The position numbers were made by a program, and so were the translations under genes. Positions 31,266 to 39,236 of a stretch of DNA of 64,000 nucleotides are shown in pieces. Below the pieces are notes generated by a model. That model saw nothing but the letters and a program-made list of their open reading frames with translations, was not told the DNA's origin and did not search any database. The stretch is from contig JAFTSU010000027.1 in assembly GCA_017467105.1 (NCBI GenBank), forward strand, positions 36,828 through 100,827. The letters are read 5' to 3'. Numbering within the stretch: position 1 is the first letter of the stretch; each line of letters starts with the position of its first letter. This stretch comes from Clostridia bacterium. Lineage in GTDB: Bacteria > Bacillota > Clostridia > Oscillospirales > CAG-272.

Positions 31266-32546
31266 ATGAGTCTTATTAAAAAGGAGCTTACCGAAAAGTC
31301 CGGCTTTGTAATGGAGTTTTCCGTAAGTGAGGAGGCCTTCAAGAAGGCAGAAAACGAAGCGTACAAGAAAAACGTTAAGTCTATAAACGTTCCCGGCTTC
31401 AGAAAGGGCAAGGCGCCCAAGGCAATTATCGAGAAGTACTACGGCAAGGGCATCTTCTTCGAGGATGCGATCAACGCTTGTATTCCCGACGCGTTTGAGG
31501 AGGCTGTAAAGGAGTCCGGTCTGGATATCGTTGGTACTCCCAGCTTTGACCTTGTAAGCGAGGACGGCGACATCGTGCTTAAGGCTGTAGGCTTTGTAAA
31601 GCCTGAGGTTTCTATCGAAGGATACAAGGGTATCGAGGTAGAAAAGAAGGTTGACGCGGTAAGCGACGAGGACGTTGACCGTGAGATCGAGGCAACCAGA
31701 AAGAGAAACGCAAGAACCGTTGAGGTTACCGACAGAGCAGCTGCTATGAACGATATCGCAAATATCGACTACGAGGGCTCCGTTGACGGTGTTCCCTTCG
31801 ATGGCGGCAAGGGCGAGGGCCACGACCTTACTCTCGGCTCCGGCGCTTTCATTCCCGGCTTTGAGGAGCAGATCGTAGGCAAATCCGTAGGTGAGGAGTT
31901 TGACGTAAACGTTACCTTCCCCGAGGATTATCACGCTAAGGAGCTTGCGGGCAAGGCAGCAGTATTCAAGACCAAGCTTAACTCCCTTAAGTTCGAGGAG
32001 CTTCCCGCTCTTGACGATGAATTCGTAAAGGACGTTTCCGAATTTGACACTCTTGATGAATATAAGGCTGACATCAAGTCTAAAATGGTAAAGAGAAATG
32101 AAGATCGCGCAGAGGGCGCTGTAGAGAATGCTCTGGCTGAAAAGCTTATGGAGCTGCTCGTTGCAGAGATCCCCGAGCCTATGTTCGAGCAGGAGACCGA
32201 GAACCAGGTTCGCGACTACGACACAAGACTCCGCCAGAACGGTCTGGATCTGAACACTTACTTCAAGTACACAGGTCTTACCCTCGAGAGCCTTCGTGAG
32301 CAGATGCGTCCTATGGCTGAAAAGCAGGTCAAGATCAGACTCGCGCTTGAGAAGATAGCTTCTCTTGAGTCCCTCACCGCTACCGAGGAGGAAACAGAGG
32401 CTGAGTACAAGAAGATCTCCGACGCATACAACGTTCCTCTCGACGAGGTGAAGAAGATGATCGCGGCAGAGGATCTGCAGCGTGATATCGTGGTTGGCTC
32501 CGCGATGAAGCTCGTTCGCGAGAACGCTAAGATTACCGAGGCGTAA
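31266..32546 (+). CDS. tig: Trigger factor
   Basis: Ribosome-bound chaperone and peptidyl-prolyl isomerase. The ribosome-docking loop VPGFRKGKAPKAIIEKYYG sits in residues 39-57. The FKBP domain (about 150-240) has IDYEGSVDGVPFDGGKGEGH and LGSGAFIPGFEEQIVG. The rest is the helical chaperone arm. Length 426 is standard. A strong site CCCGGAGGA precedes it. tig-clpP-clpX is the common bacterial order. Confidence 0.97.
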   Translation: MSLIKKELTEKSGFVMEFSVSEEAFKKAENEAYKKNVKSINVPGFRKGKAPKAIIEKYYGKGIFFEDAINACIPDAFEEAVKESGLDIVGTPSFDLVSEDGDIVLKAVGFVKPEVSIEGYKGIEVEKKVDAVSDEDVDREIEATRKRNARTVEVTDRAAAMNDIANIDYEGSVDGVPFDGGKGEGHDLTLGSGAFIPGFEEQIVGKSVGEEFDVNVTFPEDYHAKELAGKAAVFKTKLNSLKFEELPALDDEFVKDVSEFDTLDEYKADIKSKMVKRNEDRAEGAVENALAEKLMELLVAEIPEPMFEQETENQVRDYDTRLRQNGLDLNTYFKYTGLTLESLREQMRPMAEKQVKIRLALEKIASLESLTATEEETEAEYKKISDAYNVPLDEVKKMIAAEDLQRDIVVGSAMKLVRENAKITEA

Positions 32547-32565
32547 TTCACACTCTCACATAATC

Positions 32566-32597
32566 AGCCGACGGTCAGGCGACTGTCGGCTGTTTTA
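32566..32597 (+). terminator. Hairpin between tig and clpP
   Basis: CAGCCGAC (32566-32573) pairs with GTCGGCTG (32586-32593), followed by only TTTT. Probably a partial terminator that sets the tig:clpP ratio. Confidence 0.6.
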
Positions 32598-32623
32598 AAA
32601 ATTATTTTGAAAGGAATTAAGGT

Positions 32624-33211
32624 ATGGCACTCGTTCCAATGGTCGTAGAGCAGACCTCCCGAGGCGAACGCTCCTACGATATTTACTCAAGACTTCTGAA
32701 TGACAGGATAATTTTCCTCTCCGACGAGGTTAACGACGTTACTGCCTCTCTGGTAGTAGCGCAGCTTCTCTACCTAGAGGCTCAGGACCCGGATAAAGAC
32801 ATATATCTTTATATCAATAGCCCCGGAGGCTCTATCACCGCGGGTATGGCGATATACGATACTATGAATTACATCAAGTGCGACGTATCCACCATTTGCA
32901 TCGGTATGGCTGCCTCTATGGGCGCATTCCTGCTCTCCAGCGGAGCAAAGGGCAAAAGATACGCGCTTCCCAACGCTGAGGTTATGATTCATCAGCCTCT
33001 CGGCGGTATGCAGGGTCAGGCTTCGGATATAAAGATCCACGCTGACAGAATAATCGCTATCAGAGCAAAGCTTAATAAGATCCTCTCCGAGCAGACCGGA
33101 AAGCCCCTCAAAACAATCGAAAAGGACACCGAAAGAGATAACTTTATGACGGCCGAGGAGGCTTGCGCCTACGGTCTTGTTGACAAGGTTATCACCAAAA
33201 AGGATATTTAA
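32624..33211 (+). CDS. clpP: ATP-dependent Clp protease proteolytic subunit
   Basis: Barrel-forming serine protease. The triad is visible: Ser98 (GMAASMGAF), His123 (MIHQPLGG) and Asp172 (TERDNFM). Length 195 is standard, and the N terminus [24 protein letters not shown] is highly conserved. It lies 2 bases before clpX. A MecA-like adaptor gene at 3266-3838 may feed a related Clp machine. Confidence 0.98.
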   Translation: MALVPMVVEQTSRGERSYDIYSRLLNDRIIFLSDEVNDVTASLVVAQLLYLEAQDPDKDIYLYINSPGGSITAGMAIYDTMNYIKCDVSTICIGMAASMGAFLLSSGAKGKRYALPNAEVMIHQPLGGMQGQASDIKIHADRIIAIRAKLNKILSEQTGKPLKTIEKDTERDNFMTAEEACAYGLVDKVITKKDI

Positions 33212-33213
33212 TT

Positions 33214-34530
33214 ATGGCATCAGGCAAAACATTGCGCAGGTGCGCCTTCTGCGGAAGAAGCGAGGAGGAGATAAGCTTCCTCATTCCCGCTCAGGACGGC
33301 AAGACCTATATTTGCGACGCCTGCATCTCGGTATGCTCGGAATTTATTGACGAGCATATCTCGGAGAATAAGGCTGTGGCTGAGGATGAGCTTTCATTCA
33401 GCACACTTCCCCGCCCAAAAGATATCAAGGCGATGCTTGACGAGCACGTGATCGGACAGGATAACGCCAAGCTGGCGCTGGCTGTTTCGGTATATAATCA
33501 TTATAAGAGGATACTAACGCTGGACGAGGAAAACAAAAATCTTAGACGCAGAGGAAAGAAAAAGGCCGAGGCTCCTGCACCCGACGGAGTGGAGATACAG
33601 AAATCCAACGTTCTGCTTCTCGGTCCTACCGGCGTTGGTAAGACGTATATCGCTCAGACCCTCGCGAAGAGCTTTAAGGTTCCCTTTGCTATCGCTGACG
33701 CTACAACGCTGACTGAGGCCGGATACGTTGGCGAGGACGTTGAAAACATCCTCCTCAGGCTTATCCAGGCTGCCGATTACGACGTGGAGCGGGCGGAGCG
33801 CGGTATAATCTACATCGACGAGATAGACAAGATCGCGAGAAAGGGCGAAAATCGCTCTATTACCCGTGACGTATCCGGCGAGGGTGTACAGCAGGCACTC
33901 TTAAAGATTCTTGAGGGAACGGTTGCAAACGTACCCCCACAGGGCGGCAGAAAGCACCCAAACCAGGAGTTTATACAGATAGACACGAAGAATATTCTCT
34001 TCATCTGCGGTGGCGCGTTTGACGGAATTGAAAGCATCGTAGAAACGAGAAAGGGAAACCAGCAGATCGGCTTCAACACCGAGAAGAAGAGCTCCAAGGA
34101 GAAATTCAAGGAGAGCGCGTACAAGGATGTTATCGCTCACGACGTAGTGAAATACGGACTTATTCCAGAGCTTGTTGGAAGACTCCCCGTGGTCGTGGCG
34201 CTGGATAATCTGGACGAGGATGCGCTGGTTCGCATAATCAAGGAGCCCAAAAACGCTATATTCAAGCAGTATCAGAAGCTTCTGCAGCTTGACGGTATTG
34301 AGCTGGAGTTTGAGGATGAGGCTTTCCGCGCTATTGCCCATCTGGCTATAGAGAGAAATACCGGAGCCAGAGGCTTAAGATCTATAATCGAGGGCATTAT
34401 GATGAAGCCTATGTTCGAGCTTCCCTCCGAGCCTGACGTAGAGCGCGTGGTGGTAACCGCAGACTACGTGCTTGGCGACGGCGAGCTGAGGATAGTAAAG
34501 AGAGCATCTGAGGTCAATACCGAGGAATAA
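33214..34530 (+). CDS. clpX: ATP-dependent Clp protease ATPase subunit ClpX
   Basis: AAA+ unfoldase that delivers substrates to ClpP. The N-terminal zinc module has [10 protein letters not shown] and ICDACISVC. Walker A is [12 protein letters not shown], Walker B is [11 protein letters not shown], and the pore segment is [10 protein letters not shown]. The ClpP-binding loop is IGFNTEKKS, where IGF is the contact tripeptide. Length 438 is normal. The segment between the zinc module and AAA domain has a basic insert ([16 protein letters not shown]). Confidence 0.98.
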   Translation: MASGKTLRRCAFCGRSEEEISFLIPAQDGKTYICDACISVCSEFIDEHISENKAVAEDELSFSTLPRPKDIKAMLDEHVIGQDNAKLALAVSVYNHYKRILTLDEENKNLRRRGKKKAEAPAPDGVEIQKSNVLLLGPTGVGKTYIAQTLAKSFKVPFAIADATTLTEAGYVGEDVENILLRLIQAADYDVERAERGIIYIDEIDKIARKGENRSITRDVSGEGVQQALLKILEGTVANVPPQGGRKHPNQEFIQIDTKNILFICGGAFDGIESIVETRKGNQQIGFNTEKKSSKEKFKESAYKDVIAHDVVKYGLIPELVGRLPVVVALDNLDEDALVRIIKEPKNAIFKQYQKLLQLDGIELEFEDEAFRAIAHLAIERNTGARGLRSIIEGIMMKPMFELPSEPDVERVVVTADYVLGDGELRIVKRASEVNTEE

Positions 34531-34533
34531 TTT

Positions 34534-34571
34534 ATACGCAGATACCGCTACTTTGGTATCTGCGTATTTTT
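34534..34571 (+). terminator. Terminator after clpX
   Basis: ATACGCAGATACC (34534-34546) pairs with GGTATCTGCGTAT (34555-34567), then TTTT. Confidence 0.9.
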
Positions 34572-34889
34572 ATATAAAGGCGATAATAAATTATATAAGC
34601 TAGAGTCTGAATATTTTAAGATCATAACAGATGTTTCATTTCGCAAAGCGAAAGGCTTGTGAAAGGTTTCGATTTGTCAAAACGAAACAAGAAACGCAAT
34701 ATTGTATAAAAACAATAACCGAGGCAAAAAATACGCAAAACGAACTTTCGATGAGTTAAAAGAGATATTAAAAAGACAAATCACCATTGCTTTTGTTGAA
34801 AATATACAGTATTGCTCACTTTTTTTGTGCGTTTTGAATATGGCATAAAAATTTTTTTGAATTTTTGCAGATTTTTTTCAAAAAACGTA
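34572..34889 (+). other. AT-rich non-coding stretch upstream of the orphan transcription unit
   Basis: About 320 bases with no credible gene. TTTCGC-AAA-GCGAAA makes a hairpin near 34637-34651, and TTTCG/CGAAA pieces recur here (GGTTTCGATTTG, AAACGAAACAAG) as they do at 34944-34961. Long A and T runs occur at 34813-34885, which could act as UP-elements for the promoter at 34890. Confidence 0.4.
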
Positions 34890-34918
34890 TTGACAACCAA
34901 TCAAATCTATGGTATATT
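34890..34918 (+). promoter_or_regulatory. Strong promoter of an orphan transcription unit
   Basis: TTGACA (34890-34895), a 17-base spacer ending TGG, TATATT (34913-34918), preceded by A/T tracts. The transcript would start near 34925 and run to the terminator at 35420-35447, with no gene over 70 codons on that strand. It opens with a hairpin CGAAAC/GTTTCG (34944-34961) and a second, GCAAT/ATTGC (34975-34989). Confidence 0.75.
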
Positions 34919-35019
34919 TAAGATGCAAACCGAAAGGGAAAAACGAAACAGAGATGTTTCGCATTAAATAGATCGCAATGAAGTATTGCACCCCTTAATC
35001 GAGATAGGAGGACACGCCA

Positions 35020-35115
35020 ATGCACAATAATGAAGAACCCTTCCATTTTGTTCCCTGCTGTCAGGACGTTAGCAAAATAGCGCGTATTTTGTGCGTGGCA
35101 GCAGGTATCCGTTAA
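35020..35115 (+). CDS. Small ORF (31 residues) in the orphan transcription unit
   Basis: ATG 35020 has an ideal ribosome site AGGAGG (35006-35011) with 8-base spacing. The peptide starts MHNNEEPFHFVPCCQDV and ends ILCVAAGIR; it has adjacent cysteines and a mildly hydrophobic C-terminal half. I recognise no family. It may be a leader peptide, a signalling or toxin peptide, or the remnant of a longer gene. Confidence 0.45.
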   Translation: MHNNEEPFHFVPCCQDVSKIARILCVAAGIR

Positions 35116-35272
35116 GGCGATACAAGTCATTCAAATTCAAGGAATTTCTCCTATTAATTAAATAATATGGTTATTTGTATTGCCCATAGGCAACAGAGCT
35201 ATAACGGTAAGTCCGGATTTCTTCCGCGGCACCCCGAAAACGTTACGGCTCGCGAACAGGAGTATAAGGATT

Positions 35273-35361
35273 ATGAAGGTAGACAAAAGAGGCTTCGACG
35301 CCGAAAAATGATGCACTTACATAAATCCGAGGAGGACACTCCAATGTACAGTTTATATTAA
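35273..35361 (+). other. Two further mini-ORFs with good ribosome sites
   Basis: ATG 35273 (after AGGAGTATAAGGATT) encodes MKVDKRGFDAEK and stops at 35311. ATG 35344 encodes MYSLY and stops at 35361. The second has AGGAGG (35330-35335) with the same 8-base spacing and nearly the same spacer (ACACTCCA) as the 31-residue ORF (ACACGCCA), so the initiation module looks duplicated. Translation is not proven. Confidence 0.35.
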
Positions 35362-35419
35362 AGCGCTTCAACAGTAGGTTGAATAAAAGTAAAAAAACAA
35401 ACACAATTAAATAAAACGA

Positions 35420-35447
35420 GATCCTGCGAAATTTCGCAGGATCTTTT
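35420..35447 (+). terminator. Terminator of the orphan unit, probably bidirectional
   Basis: Perfect 24-base palindrome, GATCCTGCGAAA (35420-35431) and its complement to 35443, then TTTT. On the minus strand it is followed by TCGTTTTATTT and could end the ABC transporter operon. Confidence 0.85.
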
Positions 35448-35529
35448 GTTATAGTAAAACACGTATACTGTCGCGCCTGAAGGCTGTAAATTCGTCGAGC
35501 CTTAACGTCTATGGCGGTATTTATACTTA

Positions 35530-36327
35530 TTATAAGTCTAAGCCTCCTCCGACATGACCGAGGAATGCCGCGGTCTTCGAAGATTTTGGATTTATGAAAA
35601 GCTCATCGGGTGTTCCCTGCTCCTCTATCACTCCGTCCGCGAAGAAGATCACGTGATCGGCAACTTTGCGGGCAAATTCCAGCTCGTGCGTTACTACGAT
35701 CATAGCGCGCTCCGGCGATTTCAGATTTCTGATAACCGATAGCACCTCTCCGGTCAATTCGGGATCGAGAGATGAAGTTGGCTCGTCAAAGCACAAAACC
35801 TCAGGCTCGAGCATCAGCGCTCTTGCGATAGATACCCTCTGCTGCTGACCGCCCGATAAAAAGCAAGGATACGTATCTGCCTTCTCCGTCAGGTTTACCA
35901 TCTGCAACAGCTCCAACGCCTTCGCTTCAATAGAGCTTATTATCTCGTTTTTTCTGCTCTTATAGCCTTTACCCGCCTTTTTCTTCTCCACTATCATAGG
36001 TGCAAGGGTGAGATTTTGCTTTACGCTGTACTGCGGAAAAAGATTGAACTGCTGGAAGACGAGTCCCATTTTCTCCTGCACGTTAGGATCAATATACGGC
36101 TTGTTTCCGTCGCCCAGTGCCTTGAATACCGTTTCACCGGCGATGGATATTTCACCCTCGTCAGCAATCTCCAGAAAATTAAGGCAACGAAGAAGAGTGG
36201 TTTTTCCGCCTCCGGATGAGCCTATTACGGAAAGGACCTCTCCCTCGTCAAGCGTAAAGGAAACGCCCTTCAGAACTTGGGTAGAGCCAAAAGATTTTTT
36301 TAAATTCTTAACCTCTAAAAGAGCCAT
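35530..36327 (-). CDS. Polar amino acid ABC transporter ATP-binding protein
   Basis: ATPase of an amino acid importer (GlnQ/HisP family), 265 residues. Walker A GSSGGGKTT, Q-loop VFQQFNLFPQY, signature LSGGQQQR, Walker B VLCFDEPTSSLDPEL and the switch His in VVTHELEFA are all present. The insert after the Q-loop (EKKKAGKGYKSRKNE) is common in Clostridia members. It forms an operon with the permease (11-base gap) and the binding protein upstream. Confidence 0.95.
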   Translation of the reverse strand: MALLEVKNLKKSFGSTQVLKGVSFTLDEGEVLSVIGSSGGGKTTLLRCLNFLEIADEGEISIAGETVFKALGDGNKPYIDPNVQEKMGLVFQQFNLFPQYSVKQNLTLAPMIVEKKKAGKGYKSRKNEIISSIEAKALELLQMVNLTEKADTYPCFLSGGQQQRVSIARALMLEPEVLCFDEPTSSLDPELTGEVLSVIRNLKSPERAMIVVTHELEFARKVADHVIFFADGVIEEQGTPDELFINPKSSKTAAFLGHVGGGLDL

Positions 36328-36338
36328 AATTCCTCCTT

Positions 36339-36983
36339 TTACGCCTTATAATAGCTTAGCTTCTTCTCGAAAAATCCAAGCAAGAGAGTCAGCACACCGA
36401 CTATGACCAGATAGAATACGGCTGTGTAGAACAGAGGCCACATAAGTCCGTATGCCGCAAAGTTCTGCGCCGCCTGTATGATCTCAACTACCATTATTAC
36501 TCTGGCGAGCGCCGTATCCTTAACAAGAGTGATGACCTCGTTACCCATAGGCGCAAGTATCCTTTTCACAACCTGCATAAGCACTATTTTGAAGAAGATC
36601 TCGCTCTTAGAGAGTCCCAGCACCTTGCCTGCCTCGTACTGTCCTGCAGGTATTCCCTCTATTCCTCCTCTGTATATCTCCGAGAAATAGCAGGCGTAGT
36701 TGATCACAAAGGACACTATGACCGCGTTGAATCTTGAAAGCATGGGCACTCCAAAAAGCATACCGGGTACATAATATATTATGATAACCTGAAGCATAAG
36801 CGGTACACCGCGTACGATCCATACTATCAGCTTCACAAGGTAGGATATCGGCTTTATCTTAGACATTGAGCCGAATGAAATCACCAAACCTAAAGGAAGC
36901 GCTAACACGAGTGTTAGCGCAAAAATCAGGAAGGTGTTCCAAAGTCCCAGAAGCAAAGCCTGTGTAACTTCAACAAATCCCAT
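36339..36983 (-). CDS. Polar amino acid ABC transporter permease
   Basis: HisM/GlnP family membrane subunit of 214 residues with about five transmembrane segments. The N terminus has the family pattern TQALLLGLWNTFLIFAL. The coupling EAA motif is YEAGKVLGLSKSEIFFKIVLMQ. It lies between the binding-protein and ATPase genes. Confidence 0.94.
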   Translation of the reverse strand: MGFVEVTQALLLGLWNTFLIFALTLVLALPLGLVISFGSMSKIKPISYLVKLIVWIVRGVPLMLQVIIIYYVPGMLFGVPMLSRFNAVIVSFVINYACYFSEIYRGGIEGIPAGQYEAGKVLGLSKSEIFFKIVLMQVVKRILAPMGNEVITLVKDTALARVIMVVEIIQAAQNFAAYGLMWPLFYTAVFYLVIVGVLTLLLGFFEKKLSYYKA

Positions 36984-37003
36984 ATTATTCCTTTATTAAA
37001 AAA

Positions 37004-37804
37004 TTACTCTATGGTCTCCATAACGCGAACTACGTTCTCAAAGCCGTATTTAACCGCGAGCTCCTCGAGCTTGCCGTTTTCCTCAAGGGTCTTGATAGCC
37101 TGATTTACCTTTGCGGTAAGCTCACTGCCCTTCTTAAATCCTACGGCGTATATCTCGGACTCAAGCTCGATATCCTCAACGATAACAAGATCGGAATAGT
37201 CACCCTGGCCGCAGATGTTCTGCGCAAGAATGATGTCAACCACAGCGAACTGAACCGCGCCGGACTTAACCTCCATAAAGGTGTTCTGCTGGGTGGGAAC
37301 GGGAGTAACGGTCACGCCCTCGATGCCCTCTGCAAAGGACTGACCTGCACTACCTGTTTCAGCTGTTGCCGTCTTGTTCTTAAGGCTATCAAGAGACGTA
37401 AACTGCTCAAGATTTTCTGCCTTAACTACGATACACTGCTGATTAAGCATATAACCGTAGGAGAAATCAACAAGCTCGGATCTATCGATACCGTTATCAG
37501 CTGAGTTAGCGGTAAAGCCGTTCCAAATAGCGTCTATAGCGCCGGAATTAACCTCGTTATACTTCTGCTCCCAGGTGATCTCTACGAACTTAACCTTCAT
37601 ACCGAGCAATTTAGCGACCTCGGTTGCAAACTCGGTATCAAAGCCGGTCCAGGTGCCGTCAGCATTTTTTTCATTAAGGTTTTTAACGATTGTTACTCCG
37701 CACACGAGAGTATCCTCGGGATTGGGATTTCCGCAGGAGCTGAGTCCAAATACGGAAAATACGCCAAGCACGAGCACAAGAATTAGTGAAATAATCTTTT
37801 TCAT
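37004..37804 (-). CDS. Amino acid ABC transporter substrate-binding lipoprotein
   Basis: Family 3 solute-binding protein of 266 residues. The signal peptide ends in lipobox LSSC with Cys24. The mature part has WTGFDTEFATEVAKLLG, FVEITWEQKYNEVNSGAIDAIWNGF and TAETGSAGQSFAEG, which are typical of polar or cystine-type amino acid receptors. The specific ligand is not clear. First gene of the transporter operon, with a palindrome between promoter and start. Confidence 0.93.
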   Translation of the reverse strand: MKKIISLILVLVLGVFSVFGLSSCGNPNPEDTLVCGVTIVKNLNEKNADGTWTGFDTEFATEVAKLLGMKVKFVEITWEQKYNEVNSGAIDAIWNGFTANSADNGIDRSELVDFSYGYMLNQQCIVVKAENLEQFTSLDSLKNKTATAETGSAGQSFAEGIEGVTVTPVPTQQNTFMEVKSGAVQFAVVDIILAQNICGQGDYSDLVIVEDIELESEIYAVGFKKGSELTAKVNQAIKTLEENGKLEELAVKYGFENVVRVMETIE

Positions 37805-37823
37805 TTGTTTTTCCTTTCTGTAA

Positions 37824-37843
37824 CACTTTAGTTTGCTAAAGTG
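37824..37843 (-). promoter_or_regulatory. Palindrome in the transporter leader (operator candidate)
   Basis: CACTTTAG-TTTG-CTAAAGTG, 8-base perfect arms, sits between the -10 box and the start codon, 19 bases before the ATG. It could be a repressor site or a leader hairpin near the ribosome site. Confidence 0.5.
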
Positions 37844-37856
37844 GATTGATGCTATT

Positions 37857-37885
37857 ATTATACAACATATAATTCCTTTTGTAAA
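37857..37885 (-). promoter_or_regulatory. Promoter of the amino acid transporter operon
   Basis: Minus strand TTTACA (37885-37880), a 17-base spacer, TATAAT (37862-37857). Confidence 0.75.
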
Positions 37886-37905
37886 GGGCTTTTTGAAATT
37901 TTTTT

Positions 37906-38129
37906 ATTTTTTTTTAGTAACCTTCAGCCTGGACGTTAAGGTTTCCGGCGGAAGCTTCCAGAATCAAGCCGAGGTTGACCATGCGATAGGCGCAAGAGAC
38001 GCGTACATAAAGAGTCTGATGGACTCTATCCGCAGAGATGCGGCGGACCACGCTATACACAACGCAAAGGCGATAGGCTGCGACAGCGTGATGTACATCA
38101 GCTTTGACGTGAATTTCAGAACGGCATAA
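37906..38129 (+). pseudogene. 5'-truncated remnant of a YbjQ-like (UPF0145) gene
   Basis: The frame has gene-like codons from about 37920 to TAA 38129 but no start or ribosome site, running into a poly-T stretch upstream. It reads GGSFQNQAEVDHAIGARDAY and then RRDAADHAIHNAKAIGCDSV followed by MYISFDV. The order Gly-rich strand, long helix, A-x-x-x-G-x-D-x-V-x-x-x-x-FD resembles the YbjQ C-terminal half. Similarity is by eye only. A terminator follows. Confidence 0.35.
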
Positions 38130-38134
38130 TAAAA

Positions 38135-38175
38135 AGCTATCCGATGCTCAATGGCGAGTGTCGGATAGCTCTTTT
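38135..38175 (+). terminator. Bidirectional terminator
   Basis: AGCTATCCGA (38135-38144) pairs with TCGGATAGCT (38161-38170). CTTTTA follows on plus and TTTTTAT on minus, so it serves both the remnant and the AraC gene. Confidence 0.8.
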
Positions 38176-38238
38176 ATACCCTGAAGATGAGCTCAGATGA
38201 GTTTGATGAGGGTTATATTTACCCTGCCCTACGCCGTA

Positions 38239-39072
38239 TTATTTGGCGCTTCGTCTGTAAACGAGGGGGCTGGTTACCATATACTGCTTGAATATCTTGT
38301 GGAAATAGTTAGGGCCCGAAAAGCCTACCGCCTCAGATATCTCGTTGATAGGCGTATCCGTGGTAAGAAGAAGCATAAGGGCGTGGTTGATGCGAGCGGC
38401 GTTGATATAATCAATGGGGGTCTTGCCTATGCTGTCCTTAAACATCTTGGTAAAATAATCCGCTGACACAGTGATCATCTCGGCGAGAGACTCAATATAG
38501 ATCTTCTCGCTATAGTGGGCGGATATGTACTCGATAACAGGACGCAAACGCATAACGTTGTGGTATACCATACGGTCAAGCTCATTCTTGGTACCGCAAT
38601 AGTAGCGAAGCAGAGCGGTCATAATAAGATATATATTGGCGCGAATTGGAAGCTTGTAGCAGACGTCCTTTGATACGTACTCGCCGTACGCCTCGTCCAT
38701 ACAGCTGTGGAGGGTACGGTATATAGGATGATCCTGTCTGAACACGGTTATCCTATTGCGCGACTGAATATAGAACATATAGAATATCTCGGTATCAAAA
38801 TTCTCCATATTGTCCTCGATAATCGAGGAATCAAACTCCATAGCGCGAAGGGCAGCCTCACCCTCACGGGAAGTAACGCGGAATACGAGCGCCGCCGGAA
38901 TATAGAGAAAATCGCCTACCGAAGCCTCTACGGTGTCCGTGCCTATCTGAACGGTTACGTCTCCCGCGGTTATTTCTATGATCTCAACGGATGCCGGATG
39001 ATAGCCCTCCGTAACGATCCCGTCCGAGCGGGATGAATACATTCTGAAGGGAAATCTGGTTTCTTCTGCCAT
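38239..39072 (-). CDS. AraC-family transcriptional regulator
   Basis: 277 residues. The N-terminal ~90 residues are a cupin-like sensing domain (VEIIEITAGDVTVQIGTDTVEASVGDFLYIPA). The C-terminal ~100 residues carry two helix-turn-helix motifs: IESLAEMITVSADYFTKMFKDSIGKTP, and INEISEAVGFSGPNYFHKIFKQYM. Such regulators usually sense sugars. The ATG at 39072 has GGAGG 5-6 bases upstream; a TTG four codons earlier overlaps that site. No sugar operon is adjacent, so its target is unknown. Confidence 0.92.
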   Translation of the reverse strand: MAEETRFPFRMYSSRSDGIVTEGYHPASVEIIEITAGDVTVQIGTDTVEASVGDFLYIPAALVFRVTSREGEAALRAMEFDSSIIEDNMENFDTEIFYMFYIQSRNRITVFRQDHPIYRTLHSCMDEAYGEYVSKDVCYKLPIRANIYLIMTALLRYYCGTKNELDRMVYHNVMRLRPVIEYISAHYSEKIYIESLAEMITVSADYFTKMFKDSIGKTPIDYINAARINHALMLLLTTDTPINEISEAVGFSGPNYFHKIFKQYMVTSPLVYRRSAK

Positions 39073-39104
39073 AGTAGCCTCCAAAGTTAATTACCTTAAT
39101 ATAT

Positions 39105-39133
39105 ATTATAACACCGCACAGGTGATTTGTAAA
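39105..39133 (-). promoter_or_regulatory. Promoter of the AraC gene
   Basis: Minus strand TTTACA (39133-39128), a 17-base spacer ending TGT, TATAAT (39110-39105). Confidence 0.75.
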
Positions 39134-39165
39134 TAGGCAAATGACGGAATATTATAAATTTTTTA

Positions 39166-39203
39166 AAAAATCCCGACTGTTTTATCACTTTCAGTCGGGA
39201 TTT
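39166..39203 (-). terminator. Terminator of the CobW gene pair
   Basis: On the minus strand ATCCCGACTG pairs with CAGTCGGGAT (arms near 39192-39201 and 39170-39179) and is followed by TTTTTAAAA. Confidence 0.8.
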
Positions 39204-39236
39204 GATTATTATTTACTCTTTTAAGCCAAAGGTTGC

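Noticed and set aside
34572-35529. A full-size decayed gene in the clpX to ABC-transporter gap
   Set aside because: No frame gave recognisable protein segments over more than about 30 codons, so the region is described as an orphan RNA/mini-ORF unit instead.
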